Assembly: GCF_023074055.1 (NCBI RefSeq)
Contig: NZ_JADPKR010000002.1
Coordinates: 186,001-250,000, forward strand
Direction: 5' to 3'
Length of the DNA: 64,000 nt
Source of the DNA: Bradyrhizobium sp. 141
GTDB taxonomy: Bacteria; Pseudomonadota; Alphaproteobacteria; Rhizobiales; Xanthobacteraceae
Every line of letters starts with the position of its first letter. Position 1 is the stretch's first letter. The notes beneath the pieces were generated by a model, which was given only the letters and a program-made list of their open reading frames with translations, made no database searches and was not told the DNA's origin. Shown in pieces: positions 25,861-34,793 of the stretch. The position numbers and the translations under genes were made by a program.

Positions 25861-26685
25861 ATGGCAGGCGACTTGGCAAGCGGCGAGCGAATCTTCGTTC
25901 AGGCAATCAGGCGCTATTGCGCGGACCACGGCATCGCCGTCGATGTCCGCGCCGGCGGCTGGCTGATCGCGATGCGCCGGGGCCCAACGCGCCATTTCGC
26001 CTTCGGCTACGACATCGGCCTCAACAGCGCCATCGCGCACCGCCTCGCCAACGACAAATCCGCTACGGCCGAAGCGCTGACGCTTGAGGGCGTGCCGTGC
26101 GTTCCCCATCACCTCTTCCTCAACCCGAAGCTCGGCAAGAATGTTGTTGGCCCCACCTGGCGCGACGCAATGCTCGAGCTGCTCCACGACCATCCGCAAG
26201 GCGTGGTGGTGAAGCCGAACGAGGGCACATCGGGGCGCTCGGTGTTCAAGGCGACGACCGAGGCGGAACTCGACCACGCCGCCCGCGAGGTGTTCTCGAT
26301 GAGCACGGGGCTCGTGATCTCGCCCTATCTGGCGATCGAGGACGAGGTCCGTGTCGTGCTGCTCGATGATGTGCCTCTCGTCGTCTACAGCAAGCATCGC
26401 GGCACGGATTGGCGGCATAATCTCGATGCCGGCGCAAAGCCGGTGCTGCTGGAGGACGGCCAGGCTCGCGCGGCCTGCGTCCAGCTCGCCATCGATGCGG
26501 CGAGCGCCATCGGCATCGCCTTTGCGTCAATTGATTTGGTGCGCGCCGACGGCAAGTGGCGCGTGCTGGAAATCAATTCCGGCGTGATGATGGAGGCGCT
26601 GGGCAAGCTGCATCCGGAGCTGGTGCAAGCGGCGTATGACGCGGCGCTGGACCGGGTGTTTGGGGGTACGTATCCCGAGCGCTGA
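25861..26685 (+). CDS. ATP-grasp family ligase-like protein
   Basis: 274 residues from ATG 25861 (AGGAAC upstream). The ATP-grasp fold is recognisable: GVVVKPNEGTSGRSVF (ATP-binding lysine and glycine loop), EDEVRVVLLDDVPLVVYSK, and the Mg-binding VLEINSGV near the C-terminus. It resembles RimK/cyanophycin-synthetase-type amino-acid ligases. No peptide or amino-acid pathway gene is next to it, so the substrates are unknown. Confidence 0.8.
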   Translation: MAGDLASGERIFVQAIRRYCADHGIAVDVRAGGWLIAMRRGPTRHFAFGYDIGLNSAIAHRLANDKSATAEALTLEGVPCVPHHLFLNPKLGKNVVGPTWRDAMLELLHDHPQGVVVKPNEGTSGRSVFKATTEAELDHAAREVFSMSTGLVISPYLAIEDEVRVVLLDDVPLVVYSKHRGTDWRHNLDAGAKPVLLEDGQARAACVQLAIDAASAIGIAFASIDLVRADGKWRVLEINSGVMMEALGKLHPELVQAAYDAALDRVFGGTYPER

Positions 26686-26692
26686 TCTATCC

Positions 26693-26827
26693 CCGTCACC
26701 CTGAGGCGCTCGCCTCTTTGGCGAGCCTCGAAGGGCGACGGCCCGGCTGCTGCAGCACGGCCGTTCATCCTTCGAGGCTCGACCCGCGATGCGTTCGCAT
26801 CGCGGGCCTCGCACCTCAGGATGACGG
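26693..26827. repeat. Long palindromic intergenic repeat
   Basis: Arms CACCCTGAGG and CCTCAGGATG flank copies of CCTTCGAGGCTCG in both orientations and a GCGATGCGTTCGCATCGC hairpin. The same family occurs at 38783-38908. It separates two convergent genes. Confidence 0.75.
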
Positions 26828-26863
26828 AATTTACACTGGTACTCCTTCGACAAAGAGCGTCTT

Positions 26864-27820
26864 CTAATTATTCGCGCTGGCGGAATCGTCCATCGCCTTG
26901 AACGCCTCTTCCAGCTGCAGCGAGATCGGCACGTTCAGGCGTTCGCCGGTCGGAAGCCTCGCGGTGAACCATTTATTGTAGAGTGGGACGAGGTCGCGGT
27001 TGGAGCCGAGCTTGCGGAAGGCACGCTCGACCACGGCGGACAATTGCGGCTCGCCTTTCCTGAACATGATGCCATAGGGATCGTAGGACAAATAATCGCC
27101 GGTGACGCGGAACTTGTCCTGCGCCTTGTGGCGCGCGATCAGGCCGGAGAGCAGGATGTCATCGGTCGCGAACGCGTCGGCCTTGCCCTCGGCGACCATC
27201 TGGTACGACTGCTCGTGATCGCTCGCGGTGACGATGTTGAGGCCGAGCGAGAACTTCTTGTCGGCCGTATGCATCGCCTGCTCGTTGGTGGTGCCCTTGG
27301 TCACCACCACGGTCTTGCCCTTGAGATCGGTGACCCCTGCGACGTTCGACGCCTTCGGCACCATCAGCTTGGTGCCGGCGACGAACATCAAGGGCGAGAA
27401 GGCGACGCGCTTGCCGCGCTCGGCATTGGCCGTGGTCGAGCCGCATTCCAGGTCGATCTTGTTCTGGAGGACGGCGTCGATGCGGTCGTCCGAGGTGACC
27501 TTGACGTAGTCGATCTTGAGATTGGGATCGTCGACCTCGACGCCGATCTCCTCGACGATCGCCTCGCAGAGCTCGAGGCTGTAGCCGATCGGGCGGCCCG
27601 ACTGATCGAGGAAGGAGAACGGCGGCGAGCTCTCGCGGTAGCCGAGCCGCACGGTGTGCGCCGTCTTGACGGCCGACAGCGTCGGGCTGAGCCCTTCGCC
27701 GCCAGTCTGGGCGAACGCCGCCGTCGCGAACAACGACGTCGCCAACAAAGAGGTCGCGAGCAACGAGACCGCCAGCCACAGGCGGCTTGAGGTCAGCGAC
27801 CTCGCCAATATCTGGCCCAT
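26864..27820 (-). CDS. Periplasmic amino-acid-type solute-binding protein
   Basis: 318 residues, family 3 solute-binding fold. Signal peptide about 1-37 (ending AAFAQ) with a tandem LLATS repeat. The mature part opens with VRLGYRESSPPFSF and contains GYSLELCEAIV and DLECGSTTANAERGKRVAFS, as in glutamate/aspartate-binding GltI proteins. No ABC permease or ATPase is adjacent. Instead it lies 9 bp downstream of an SDF-family symporter on the same strand, so the two are probably co-transcribed. Confidence 0.9.
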   Translation of the reverse strand: MGQILARSLTSSRLWLAVSLLATSLLATSLFATAAFAQTGGEGLSPTLSAVKTAHTVRLGYRESSPPFSFLDQSGRPIGYSLELCEAIVEEIGVEVDDPNLKIDYVKVTSDDRIDAVLQNKIDLECGSTTANAERGKRVAFSPLMFVAGTKLMVPKASNVAGVTDLKGKTVVVTKGTTNEQAMHTADKKFSLGLNIVTASDHEQSYQMVAEGKADAFATDDILLSGLIARHKAQDKFRVTGDYLSYDPYGIMFRKGEPQLSAVVERAFRKLGSNRDLVPLYNKWFTARLPTGERLNVPISLQLEEAFKAMDDSASANN

Positions 27821-27829
27821 GGTTCACTC

Positions 27830-29131
27830 CTACCCATGGCCGGCCATCGCGGGCACTTCGCCCGGCACCATGCCATCAGGCACGACGTCACTGGGGCCGA
27901 GCGCGTGCTCGGGCCCGAGCTCGCCTTCCCATTTGGCCACGACCGATGTCGCAAGCGTGTTGCCGATCACGTTGGTGGCGCTGCGGCCCATGTCGAGGAA
28001 GGTGTCGATGCCCATGATCATCAAGAGGCCCGCCTCGGGGATGTTGAACTGCGCCAAGGTCGAGGCGATCACGACGAGGGAGGCACGCGGCACGCCGGCG
28101 ACGCCCTTGGAGGTGATCATCAGCGTCGCCAGCATCGCGAGCTGGGTGCCGAGCGGCATGTCGATGTGATAGCTCTGCGCGATGAAGACGGCCGCAAAGG
28201 TGCAGTACATCATCGTGCCGTCGAGGTTGAAGGAATAGCCGAGCGGCAGCACGAAGCTCGAGATCCGCGACGAGGCGCCGAAGCGGTTGAGCGCCTCCAG
28301 CGTCTTCGGATAGGCCGCCTCCGAGCTCGCGGTCGAGAACGCTATCATCAGCGGTTCGCGGACCAGCTTCAGGAGATGGCTGTAGCGTGGCCCGATCACG
28401 ATGAAGCCGACGATGACCAGGATCGTCCACAGGATCGCCAGCGAGAGATAGAAGCCGCCCATGAAGACGACGAGCTTCCAGAGCACCAGCAGGCCGTTCT
28501 TGGCGACCGTCGCGGTGATGGCGGCCCACACGGCGAGCGGCGCGAACAGCATTACATAGCTCGTCACCTTGAGCATGATGTGGCCGATATCGTCGATCAG
28601 CGCCAGGATCGGCTTGGACCGCTCGGGCATTGCACCCATCGCCACCGAGAAGAACACGGCGAAGATCACGATCTGGAGGATTTCGTTCTGCGCCATCGCA
28701 TCCGCGATCGAGGTCGGGATCAAATGGGTCAGGAATTTCTCGATCGAGAAGGCCGAGACCGGCAGGCCGGTCGATTGGCCCGCCTGGGGCAGCGTGCCCG
28801 GGAAGTTCGCGCCGGGCTGCAGCAGGTTGACCATCACGAGGCCGAGCAGCAGCGAGACGAAGGAGGCGCTGACGAACCAGCCCATGGTCTTGGCGAAGAT
28901 GCGGCCGAGCTTGGAGCCCGAACCCATATGGGCGATGCCACCGACCAGGGTCGCGAACACCAGCGGCGCAATGATCATCTTGATCAGGCGCAGGAACATC
29001 ATGGCGATCAGGTTGATGGAGGAGGCCCAGTCGGCGCGCGTGTCGGGCAGGAAGTTGTAGATCGCCGACCCCATGACGATGCCGAGCACCATCGCCGCCA
29101 GAATGTATTGCGTAAACCTGTTGGACATCAT
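27830..29131 (-). CDS. Dicarboxylate/amino-acid:cation symporter (SDF/DctA family)
   Basis: 433 residues from ATG 29131 (a second ATG at 29128; GGGGG upstream). About eight helices plus the two re-entrant loops. Family signatures: LPLGYSFNLDGT, ITSKGVAGVPRAS, and DTFLDMGRSATNVIGN. Imports C4-dicarboxylates, glutamate or aspartate with H+ or Na+. An extra C-terminal tail rich in Gly and Pro follows. A longer frame from a GTG at 29188 lacks transmembrane character and is not used. Confidence 0.93.
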   Translation of the reverse strand: MMSNRFTQYILAAMVLGIVMGSAIYNFLPDTRADWASSINLIAMMFLRLIKMIIAPLVFATLVGGIAHMGSGSKLGRIFAKTMGWFVSASFVSLLLGLVMVNLLQPGANFPGTLPQAGQSTGLPVSAFSIEKFLTHLIPTSIADAMAQNEILQIVIFAVFFSVAMGAMPERSKPILALIDDIGHIMLKVTSYVMLFAPLAVWAAITATVAKNGLLVLWKLVVFMGGFYLSLAILWTILVIVGFIVIGPRYSHLLKLVREPLMIAFSTASSEAAYPKTLEALNRFGASSRISSFVLPLGYSFNLDGTMMYCTFAAVFIAQSYHIDMPLGTQLAMLATLMITSKGVAGVPRASLVVIASTLAQFNIPEAGLLMIMGIDTFLDMGRSATNVIGNTLATSVVAKWEGELGPEHALGPSDVVPDGMVPGEVPAMAGHG

Positions 29132-29340
29132 TGACCCCCACGTACACCGGCGCTTCATGATGTCGCAGATATTACAGCGACGCAACACGCTTTGCGTGTG
29201 ACCGCGTTTTCAGGATGTTCCCGTTGTGAAATGGAACGCCGCGATCTAGCCTTCATGCAGCGCACAACGCATGCGGCCTGCACGTTTTGCTTGCGGCGGC
29301 TGCATCAATAATCGTCAAGACAATCAAAGAGGGAAACGCC

Positions 29341-30342
29341 ATGAGCGGCAACATCAATCGCCAAATTCTGCTGGTCGAAAAGCCCAGCGGCAAGCTCGGC
29401 CCCGAGCATTTCAAGATGGTGGAGAGCGCAACCCCGGAGCCAAAAGACGGCGAGGCCCTGCTGCGCGTGCGATACATCTCACTCGACGCCGCCAATCGCG
29501 CCTGGATGCACGGCGCGACCTACCGCTCGGCGGTCGAGGCGAACAGCGTGATGGCCGGCGGCGCCATTGCCGAGGTCGTCAGCTCTAGGGACGAGGGGCT
29601 TGCGGCAGGCGACATCGTGTTCGGCGACACCGGCTGGCAGGAATTTGCCGCGGTGGCCGCCAAGCATCTCACCAAGATGCCGAAGCTCGAGCCGATGACG
29701 CATCTGCTCAGCGTGTTCGGCATCGCCGGCCTCACCGCCTATTTCGGCCTGCTGGAGATCGGCAAGCCGAAAGAAGGCGAGACGGTCGTGGTCTCCGCGG
29801 CCGCGGGCTCGGTCGGCTCGATCGTCGGACAGATCGCCAAGATCAAGGGATGCCGCGTGATCGGCATCGCCGGCGGCGCGGACAAGTGCAACTGGCTGAC
29901 CTCCGAGCTCGGCTTCGATGCCGCCGTGGACTACAAGGACGGCGCGGTCTTCAAGGCGCTGCGCGCCGCTGCCCCGGGGGGCATCGACGTCTATTTCGAC
30001 AATGTCGGCGGCGACATTCTCGAAGCCTGCCTGCCGCAGATGAACAATTACGGCCGCATCGCCTGCTGCGGCGCGATCTCGCAATATGACGGCGCGCCCG
30101 CGGCGCACGGACCGCGCGGCGTGCCGGGACTGATCGTGGTGAAGCGGCTCGTCGTGCAGGGCTTCATCGTGATGGATTATATGAAGGAGAGCCCGCGCGC
30201 GCTCGCCGATCTCCAGGCCTGGGTCAAATCCGGCAAGCTGAAGGTGCAGGAAGACATCATCGACGGATTGCAGAACACGCCACAGGCGCTGATCGGATTG
30301 CTCGCGGGCGAGAACCGCGGCAAGCGCATGATCAGGCTCTGA
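29341..30342 (+). CDS. NADP-dependent medium-chain oxidoreductase (PTGR/CurA-like)
   Basis: 333 residues from ATG 29341 (GAGGGAAAC upstream). Zinc-free MDR fold: N-terminal GroES-like half, then a Rossmann domain with VVVSAAAGSVGSIVGQIAKIKG and the DVYFDNVGG motif. These match 2-alkenal/prostaglandin/curcumin reductases that reduce activated double bonds with NADPH. Single-gene unit in a 209-bp upstream gap shared with the divergent symporter. Confidence 0.9.
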   Translation: MSGNINRQILLVEKPSGKLGPEHFKMVESATPEPKDGEALLRVRYISLDAANRAWMHGATYRSAVEANSVMAGGAIAEVVSSRDEGLAAGDIVFGDTGWQEFAAVAAKHLTKMPKLEPMTHLLSVFGIAGLTAYFGLLEIGKPKEGETVVVSAAAGSVGSIVGQIAKIKGCRVIGIAGGADKCNWLTSELGFDAAVDYKDGAVFKALRAAAPGGIDVYFDNVGGDILEACLPQMNNYGRIACCGAISQYDGAPAAHGPRGVPGLIVVKRLVVQGFIVMDYMKESPRALADLQAWVKSGKLKVQEDIIDGLQNTPQALIGLLAGENRGKRMIRL

Positions 30343-30498
30343 CGACGTCGGCACGTCGTATCCGCGCCGGCATAATTGACTTGCGGCAGCAGCCGAAGCG
30401 GCCAATGATATCGCTCGCGAGGCATCACTCGCGACGACTGCGATTGCGCGACTTTGATTGATCGTCAAAAGATATCGACAGGGCAGGAATTCATCCAG

Positions 30499-31350
30499 AT
30501 GTTCAACACGTTGAAACAAGTCTCAGCGCGCACGGCGTTGCTGGCGGCAGCGCTGTTCGCAACTGCAGCACCCGCATTTGCGCAAGCGCCGACCGAGGCG
30601 CAGAAGGGCGCGATCCGGTCAGCATGCCGGTCGGACTTCATGGCGCACTGCGCGAGCGTCACGCCCGGCGGCGTGGAGGCGTATCAATGCCTGAAGACGA
30701 ACATGTCGAGCCTGTCAGCGGGATGCCAGACCGCGGTTCGTGCCGTCGAGCCCGCTGCGGCTCCGAAGACCGAAGCCGCTCCCGCCGCGCCAAAGACTGA
30801 AGCGGCGCCCAAGGTCGAAACGACGCCCGCTGCGCCGAAGGCTGATGCCGCCCCCGCGGCAAAACCGGCCGCCGCACCAGCGCCGAAGGCTGCGGCCGCC
30901 AAGCAACCCAGCAGCGCGCAGGTTGCCGCGGTCAAAAGCGCATGCCGCGCCGACTATCCCAAGGTGTGCGCCGGCGTGCCGCCGGGCGGCGCCCCCGCGC
31001 TTGAATGCCTGGAGAAAAACAAGGCCAAGGTCTCGCCCGCCTGCGAGAAGGCCGTGAGCGCCGCAACCGGCGGCGGCGCGGCAGCAACGGCCGCGCCCGC
31101 GGGTGCGGCTCCCGCTGCAGCGGCTCCCGCGGCGGCAGCGCCGACGGCCGCACCGGCCGTGATCGTTTTGCGCCCCTTGCTGCCGCGCGAAGAGCTGTTC
31201 ATCGTGAGGTCGGCCTGCGGCGCCGACATCCGCTCGCTCTGCGCCGGCGTCGCGCCCGGCGGCGGCCGCATCATTCAATGCATCTCCAACAGGGCCGCCT
31301 CGCTGTCGCCCGCGTGCAAGGACGTGCTCGCTCCGTTCGCGGCGCGATGA
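30499..31350 (+). CDS. Secreted protein with three cysteine-rich repeats
   Basis: 283 residues from ATG 30499; a start at 30454 is less likely because the signal peptide then begins 15 residues late. Signal peptide about 1-30 (ending AFAQ). Three copies of a 4-Cys module follow, each of form SACxxDxxxxC...PGG...C...SxxC (about residues 35-80, 150-195, 245-283), related to the eukaryotic GLG1 Cys-rich repeat. The linkers are Ala/Pro/Lys-rich and nearly repetitive (APKTEAAPAAPKTEAAPK). Probably disulfide-bonded in the periplasm; function unknown. Confidence 0.8.
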   Translation: MFNTLKQVSARTALLAAALFATAAPAFAQAPTEAQKGAIRSACRSDFMAHCASVTPGGVEAYQCLKTNMSSLSAGCQTAVRAVEPAAAPKTEAAPAAPKTEAAPKVETTPAAPKADAAPAAKPAAAPAPKAAAAKQPSSAQVAAVKSACRADYPKVCAGVPPGGAPALECLEKNKAKVSPACEKAVSAATGGGAAATAAPAGAAPAAAAPAAAAPTAAPAVIVLRPLLPREELFIVRSACGADIRSLCAGVAPGGGRIIQCISNRAASLSPACKDVLAPFAAR

Positions 31351-31469
31351 TGCGGTTCGCTTTCGCGCGTCAATGATTGGCGGCGTGCGGTGAATGAATT
31401 TCCGCACGCCTGCAACGACAAATCTATTGCAGATAGCCGATTTCGATCACGACAAGCCGGGAGGACAAC

Positions 31470-31685
31470 ATGCGTTCATTGCTGCTCGTTGCTTCTGCAC
31501 TCCTCGCCTTCGGAGCAACCATGACGTTCGAGGCCACCGATGCCAATGCGGTGGTGTGCGCCCGCGGGGTCTATCGCGCCGGTTGCGCCGGGCGGAACGC
31601 GGCCGTCGTTGTCCGCAAGCCGGTTCCGGTGGTCCGCTGCACCCGGGTGCTGGTCAACGGCGTCTACGTGAAGCGCTGCGTCTGA
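31470..31685 (+). CDS. Small secreted protein
   Basis: 71 residues. GGGAGGACA ribosome site 6 bp before the ATG. Signal peptide about 1-26 (ending TDANA), then a short mature part with four Cys and ending KRCV. Unknown function; one of several small Cys-containing envelope proteins in this window. Downstream, 31741-31765 can fold into a hairpin without a T-run. Confidence 0.7.
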   Translation: MRSLLLVASALLAFGATMTFEATDANAVVCARGVYRAGCAGRNAAVVVRKPVPVVRCTRVLVNGVYVKRCV

Positions 31686-31840
31686 ACGGGGCGGATGGCC
31701 AAGCCGGCGCGGTTTGGCTATGATTCGGACCTGACGGTTTCGGACATGCGTAGAACGTGTGTCCGAAGATGGGCTTCGACGCGCCCGCGCTTGGCCGATA
31801 ATTCCGCTGGCGCAGGACGCCGGAGCACATTAGTCTACCC

Positions 31841-31866
31841 CTAGATAGTAAGTATACTGTCAATTA
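31841..31866. promoter_or_regulatory. MarR-type operator candidate, copy A
   Basis: 26-bp site with the core AGTATACTGTCAAT. It matches 35965-35990 at 23 of 26 positions and ends 12 bp before the TTG start of the FAD monooxygenase gene. The centre AGTATACT is a perfect palindrome. Binding by the MarR protein of the cluster is inferred. Confidence 0.6.
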
Positions 31867-31878
31867 GGGAGGCAGACG

Positions 31879-33018
31879 TTGCGGATCGCCGTGATTGGCG
31901 GGGGGCCCGGTGGGCTCTACTTCGCCTATCTCTGGAAGAAGCGTCACCCCGAGGATCAGGTCGACCTGTTCGAACAGAACCCGGCCGACGCGACCTGGGG
32001 CTTTGGCGTCGTGTTCTCCGACCAGGCCCTGGAATTCCTGCGCGCCGACGACCCCGAAACCGTCGATGCGATCGCGCCGCACATGGAGAGCTGGGAGAAC
32101 ATCACGCTGAACCTCGCCGGCGACAGCGTCGCCATCGACGGGGTCGGCTTCTCCTCGATCGGGCGGCTCGAGCTGCTGAGATTCCTGCAGCAGCGCGCGC
32201 TCGACGTCGGCGTCACCCCGCGCTTCGATACGCCGATCCACGCCATCGACCAGCTCAATGGGCACGATCTGATCGTCGCCGCGGACGGGCTGAATTCGCT
32301 GGTGCGCCGCGCCTATGAGGGCGATTTCGGCACCTCGCTGTCCTACTCCTCCAACAAGTTCGTCTGGTACGGCACCTCGAAAAGGTTCGATACGCTGTCG
32401 CAGACCTTCGTGAAGACCGACCGCGGCGCCTTCAACGCCCATCATTACCGTTACTCGCCGGCCATGAGCACCTTCCTGGTCGAATGCGACCACGCAACCT
32501 GGCAGGCCTACGGCTTCGCCTACAAGGACGTCGAACAGTCCAAGGGCGTCTGCGAGGAGGTGTTTGCGGACACGCTCGGCGGCCATTGCCTCGTCTCCAA
32601 TAAATCGGTCTGGCGCAACTTTCCCTGGGTCTGGAACGAGCATTGGTCGTTCAAGAACATGGTGCTGCTCGGCGATGCCCTGCATTCCGCGCATTTCTCG
32701 ATCGGTTCGGGCACGCGGCTTGCGATCGAGGACGCCATTGCGCTGGTCAAGGCGCTGGAATCGGATGCGCATCTTGCGACCGCGCTGCATCGCTACCAGG
32801 CCGCGCGCAAACCGGTGGTGCAGAAGCTCGTCAATGCCGCGCGCACCTCGGCGTTCTGGTACGAGCACTTTGCCGAGCACATGAAACTCGACCTGATGGA
32901 TTTCGCCTACAGCTACATCACCCGCTCCGGCCGTATCGACGATTCCCGGCTGCGCGCGATGTCGCCGGCCTTCGCGGCCCGGTACGAGGCGGCCAAAAAC
33001 GGCGGAGACGAGGCATGA
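31879..33018 (+). CDS. FAD monooxygenase, salicylyl-CoA 5-hydroxylase-like
   Basis: 379 residues. Starts with TTG, fixed by a strong AGGGAGG site 6 bp upstream and by the FAD motif beginning at once (RIAVIGGGPGGLYFAY). DG motif LIVAADGLNSLVRRA and the GD motif MVLLGDALHSAHFSIGSG complete the flavoprotein hydroxylase pattern. It resembles salicylyl-CoA 5-hydroxylase and the N-terminal half of 2-aminobenzoyl-CoA monooxygenase. It overlaps the CoA ligase by ATGA. Expected role: 5-hydroxylation of an aryl-CoA to a gentisyl-CoA. Confidence 0.85.
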   Translation: MRIAVIGGGPGGLYFAYLWKKRHPEDQVDLFEQNPADATWGFGVVFSDQALEFLRADDPETVDAIAPHMESWENITLNLAGDSVAIDGVGFSSIGRLELLRFLQQRALDVGVTPRFDTPIHAIDQLNGHDLIVAADGLNSLVRRAYEGDFGTSLSYSSNKFVWYGTSKRFDTLSQTFVKTDRGAFNAHHYRYSPAMSTFLVECDHATWQAYGFAYKDVEQSKGVCEEVFADTLGGHCLVSNKSVWRNFPWVWNEHWSFKNMVLLGDALHSAHFSIGSGTRLAIEDAIALVKALESDAHLATALHRYQAARKPVVQKLVNAARTSAFWYEHFAEHMKLDLMDFAYSYITRSGRIDDSRLRAMSPAFAARYEAAKNGGDEA

Positions 33019-34628
33019 GCAACGAAATTCGCGACCAGGTGCCCGCCGACAGCGAAGGGACACGCGAGATCGGCTTTGCCGTTCCTGACATCTACAACGC
33101 CAGCCGCGTGCTGTTCGACAATCTCGGCAAGGGCCGTGGCGACAAGCTGGCGCTGTTGGGGCCCGCGGGGACGCGGACCTATGGCGAGCTCTGCGCAGAG
33201 GCGTGCCGCTGGGGCAACGGTTTTGCCTCGCTTGGCCTCACGCGCGGCGACCGTGTGCTCTTGTTCCTCGACGACACCCCCGCATACCCGGCTGCCTTCT
33301 TCGGCGCGGTGCGCGCCGGCTTCGTGCCGCTCCTGATCAACACGCTGACGCCGCCGGATCTCTTGCAATTCTATCTCGCCGATTCCGGCGCGGCGGTTGC
33401 GGTGGCGGATGCCGAGTTCGCGTCGCGCTTCGATGTGGAGGCGTGCAAGGACACCAACCTGCGCACGCTGATCGTCGTCAACGGAGCGGTGGGCGATCAT
33501 GCCGCGCCTGCGGCGATCTCTGCCGCAGGGTGGCTCGCGCAATTCCCGGCCGAGCTGGCGGAAGCGGATACCCATCGCAACGAGATGGCGTTCTGGATGT
33601 ATTCCTCGGGGTCAACCGGACGGCCCAAGGGCATCGTGCACCTCCAGCACGACATGGCCTATAGCGAGGCGGCCTTTGCGCAGAGCGTGCTGAAGCTGAC
33701 GCCTACCGACATCTGCTTCTCGGTGCCCAAGATCTTTTTCGCCTACGGTTTCGGCAACTCCGTCACCTTCCCGTTCTCAGCAGGTGCGGCGACGCTGCTG
33801 TTGCCGGGCCAGCCGAAACCCGCATCGATCTTTTCGGCGATCGAGCAATACAAGCCGACGGTGTTCTTCGGCCTGCCGACGCTCTACACCTCGCTGACCA
33901 AGGCCGAGGGCGCGGAGAAGACGAAGTTCTCGTCACTGCGCATGTCGCTCTCCGCGGCCGAGGTGCTCTCGGCCGACGTCTTCAACGGCTGGAAGACGCT
34001 CACGGGCCTCGAGATCGTCGAAGGCCTCGGCTCGACCGAGGTGCTGCACATCTATCTCTCAAACCGGCCCGAGCAGAAGAAACTCGGCGCCGCGGGCTTA
34101 CGCGTCCCCGGTTACGAGGTCGCGCTGCGCGACAAGGACGGACGCGACGTCGGCGACGGCGAGGAGGGCATTTTGTGGGTGCGCGGCGATTCAAACACGC
34201 CGCTGTACTGGAACCGGCCGGACAAATCCGCCGAGACGATTCGCGAGGAGGGGTGGATCTACACTGGCGATCGTTTCGTCCGCGATGCCGACGGCTTCCA
34301 CTTCTTCCGCGGCCGCGCCGATGATCTCATCAAGATCTCAGGCCAGTGGGTCTACCCGCTCGAGGTCGAGCTCTGCCTCGCCGACCATCCCGATATCCGC
34401 GAATGCGCCGTGTTCGCCGCCGAGCTGCCGGACCGCCGCATGACGCTGAAAGCCGTGGTGGTGATGAACAATCGCACAGTCAACCAGGGTGACGCGACGC
34501 GGCGATTGCAGGATTACGTCAAGGGCAAGCTGCTGCCGTACAAATATCCGCGCGAGGTGATCTTCATCGACGAGTTGCCAAAGACGGGCACGGGAAAGAT
34601 CGACCGGCAGGCGTTGTTGAGGATGTGA
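33015..34628 (+). CDS. Benzoate/hydroxybenzoate-CoA ligase family
   Basis: 537 residues from ATG 33015; the longer open frame upstream is the monooxygenase in another frame. Adenylation motifs: YSSGSTGRPKG, EGLGSTEVLHIYLSN, YTGDRFVRDADGFHFFRGR, and the catalytic lysine loop PKTGTGKIDR. The sequence follows benzoate-CoA ligases (ISGQWVYPLEVE). Coupled translation with the monooxygenase suggests it makes the aryl-CoA that enzyme hydroxylates, with salicylate the best guess given gentisate dioxygenase nearby. Confidence 0.9.
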   Translation: MSNEIRDQVPADSEGTREIGFAVPDIYNASRVLFDNLGKGRGDKLALLGPAGTRTYGELCAEACRWGNGFASLGLTRGDRVLLFLDDTPAYPAAFFGAVRAGFVPLLINTLTPPDLLQFYLADSGAAVAVADAEFASRFDVEACKDTNLRTLIVVNGAVGDHAAPAAISAAGWLAQFPAELAEADTHRNEMAFWMYSSGSTGRPKGIVHLQHDMAYSEAAFAQSVLKLTPTDICFSVPKIFFAYGFGNSVTFPFSAGAATLLLPGQPKPASIFSAIEQYKPTVFFGLPTLYTSLTKAEGAEKTKFSSLRMSLSAAEVLSADVFNGWKTLTGLEIVEGLGSTEVLHIYLSNRPEQKKLGAAGLRVPGYEVALRDKDGRDVGDGEEGILWVRGDSNTPLYWNRPDKSAETIREEGWIYTGDRFVRDADGFHFFRGRADDLIKISGQWVYPLEVELCLADHPDIRECAVFAAELPDRRMTLKAVVVMNNRTVNQGDATRRLQDYVKGKLLPYKYPREVIFIDELPKTGTGKIDRQALLRM

Positions 34629-34659
34629 GGCGCGGGGCGGAAATCCACACACCGCAATC

Positions 34660-34751
34660 GTAGGGTGGGCAAAGCGGAGCGTGCCCACCACTTCTGGTCG
34701 GTTGGAGAGAGATCGTGGGCACGGCGCAAAAGCGCCTTTGCCCACCCTACG
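34660..34751. repeat. Palindromic repeat, GTAGGGTGGGCAAAG family
   Basis: Two opposing copies of GTAGGGTGGGCAAAGCG and its reverse complement, with inner inverted GTGCCCACC/GGTGGGCAC segments. Same family at 37061-37151 and 55804-55894. Lies between the convergent ligase and marR genes. Confidence 0.8.
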
Positions 34752-34793
34752 AGATATGAGCGTGAGGCGCCAACGTCGCCCCACACACTCCCC

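Noticed and set aside
30455..30478. TTGATTGATCGTCAA upstream of the Cys-rich repeat gene as a FixK box
   Set aside because: The half-sites are separated by the wrong number of bases for TTGA-N6-TCAA.
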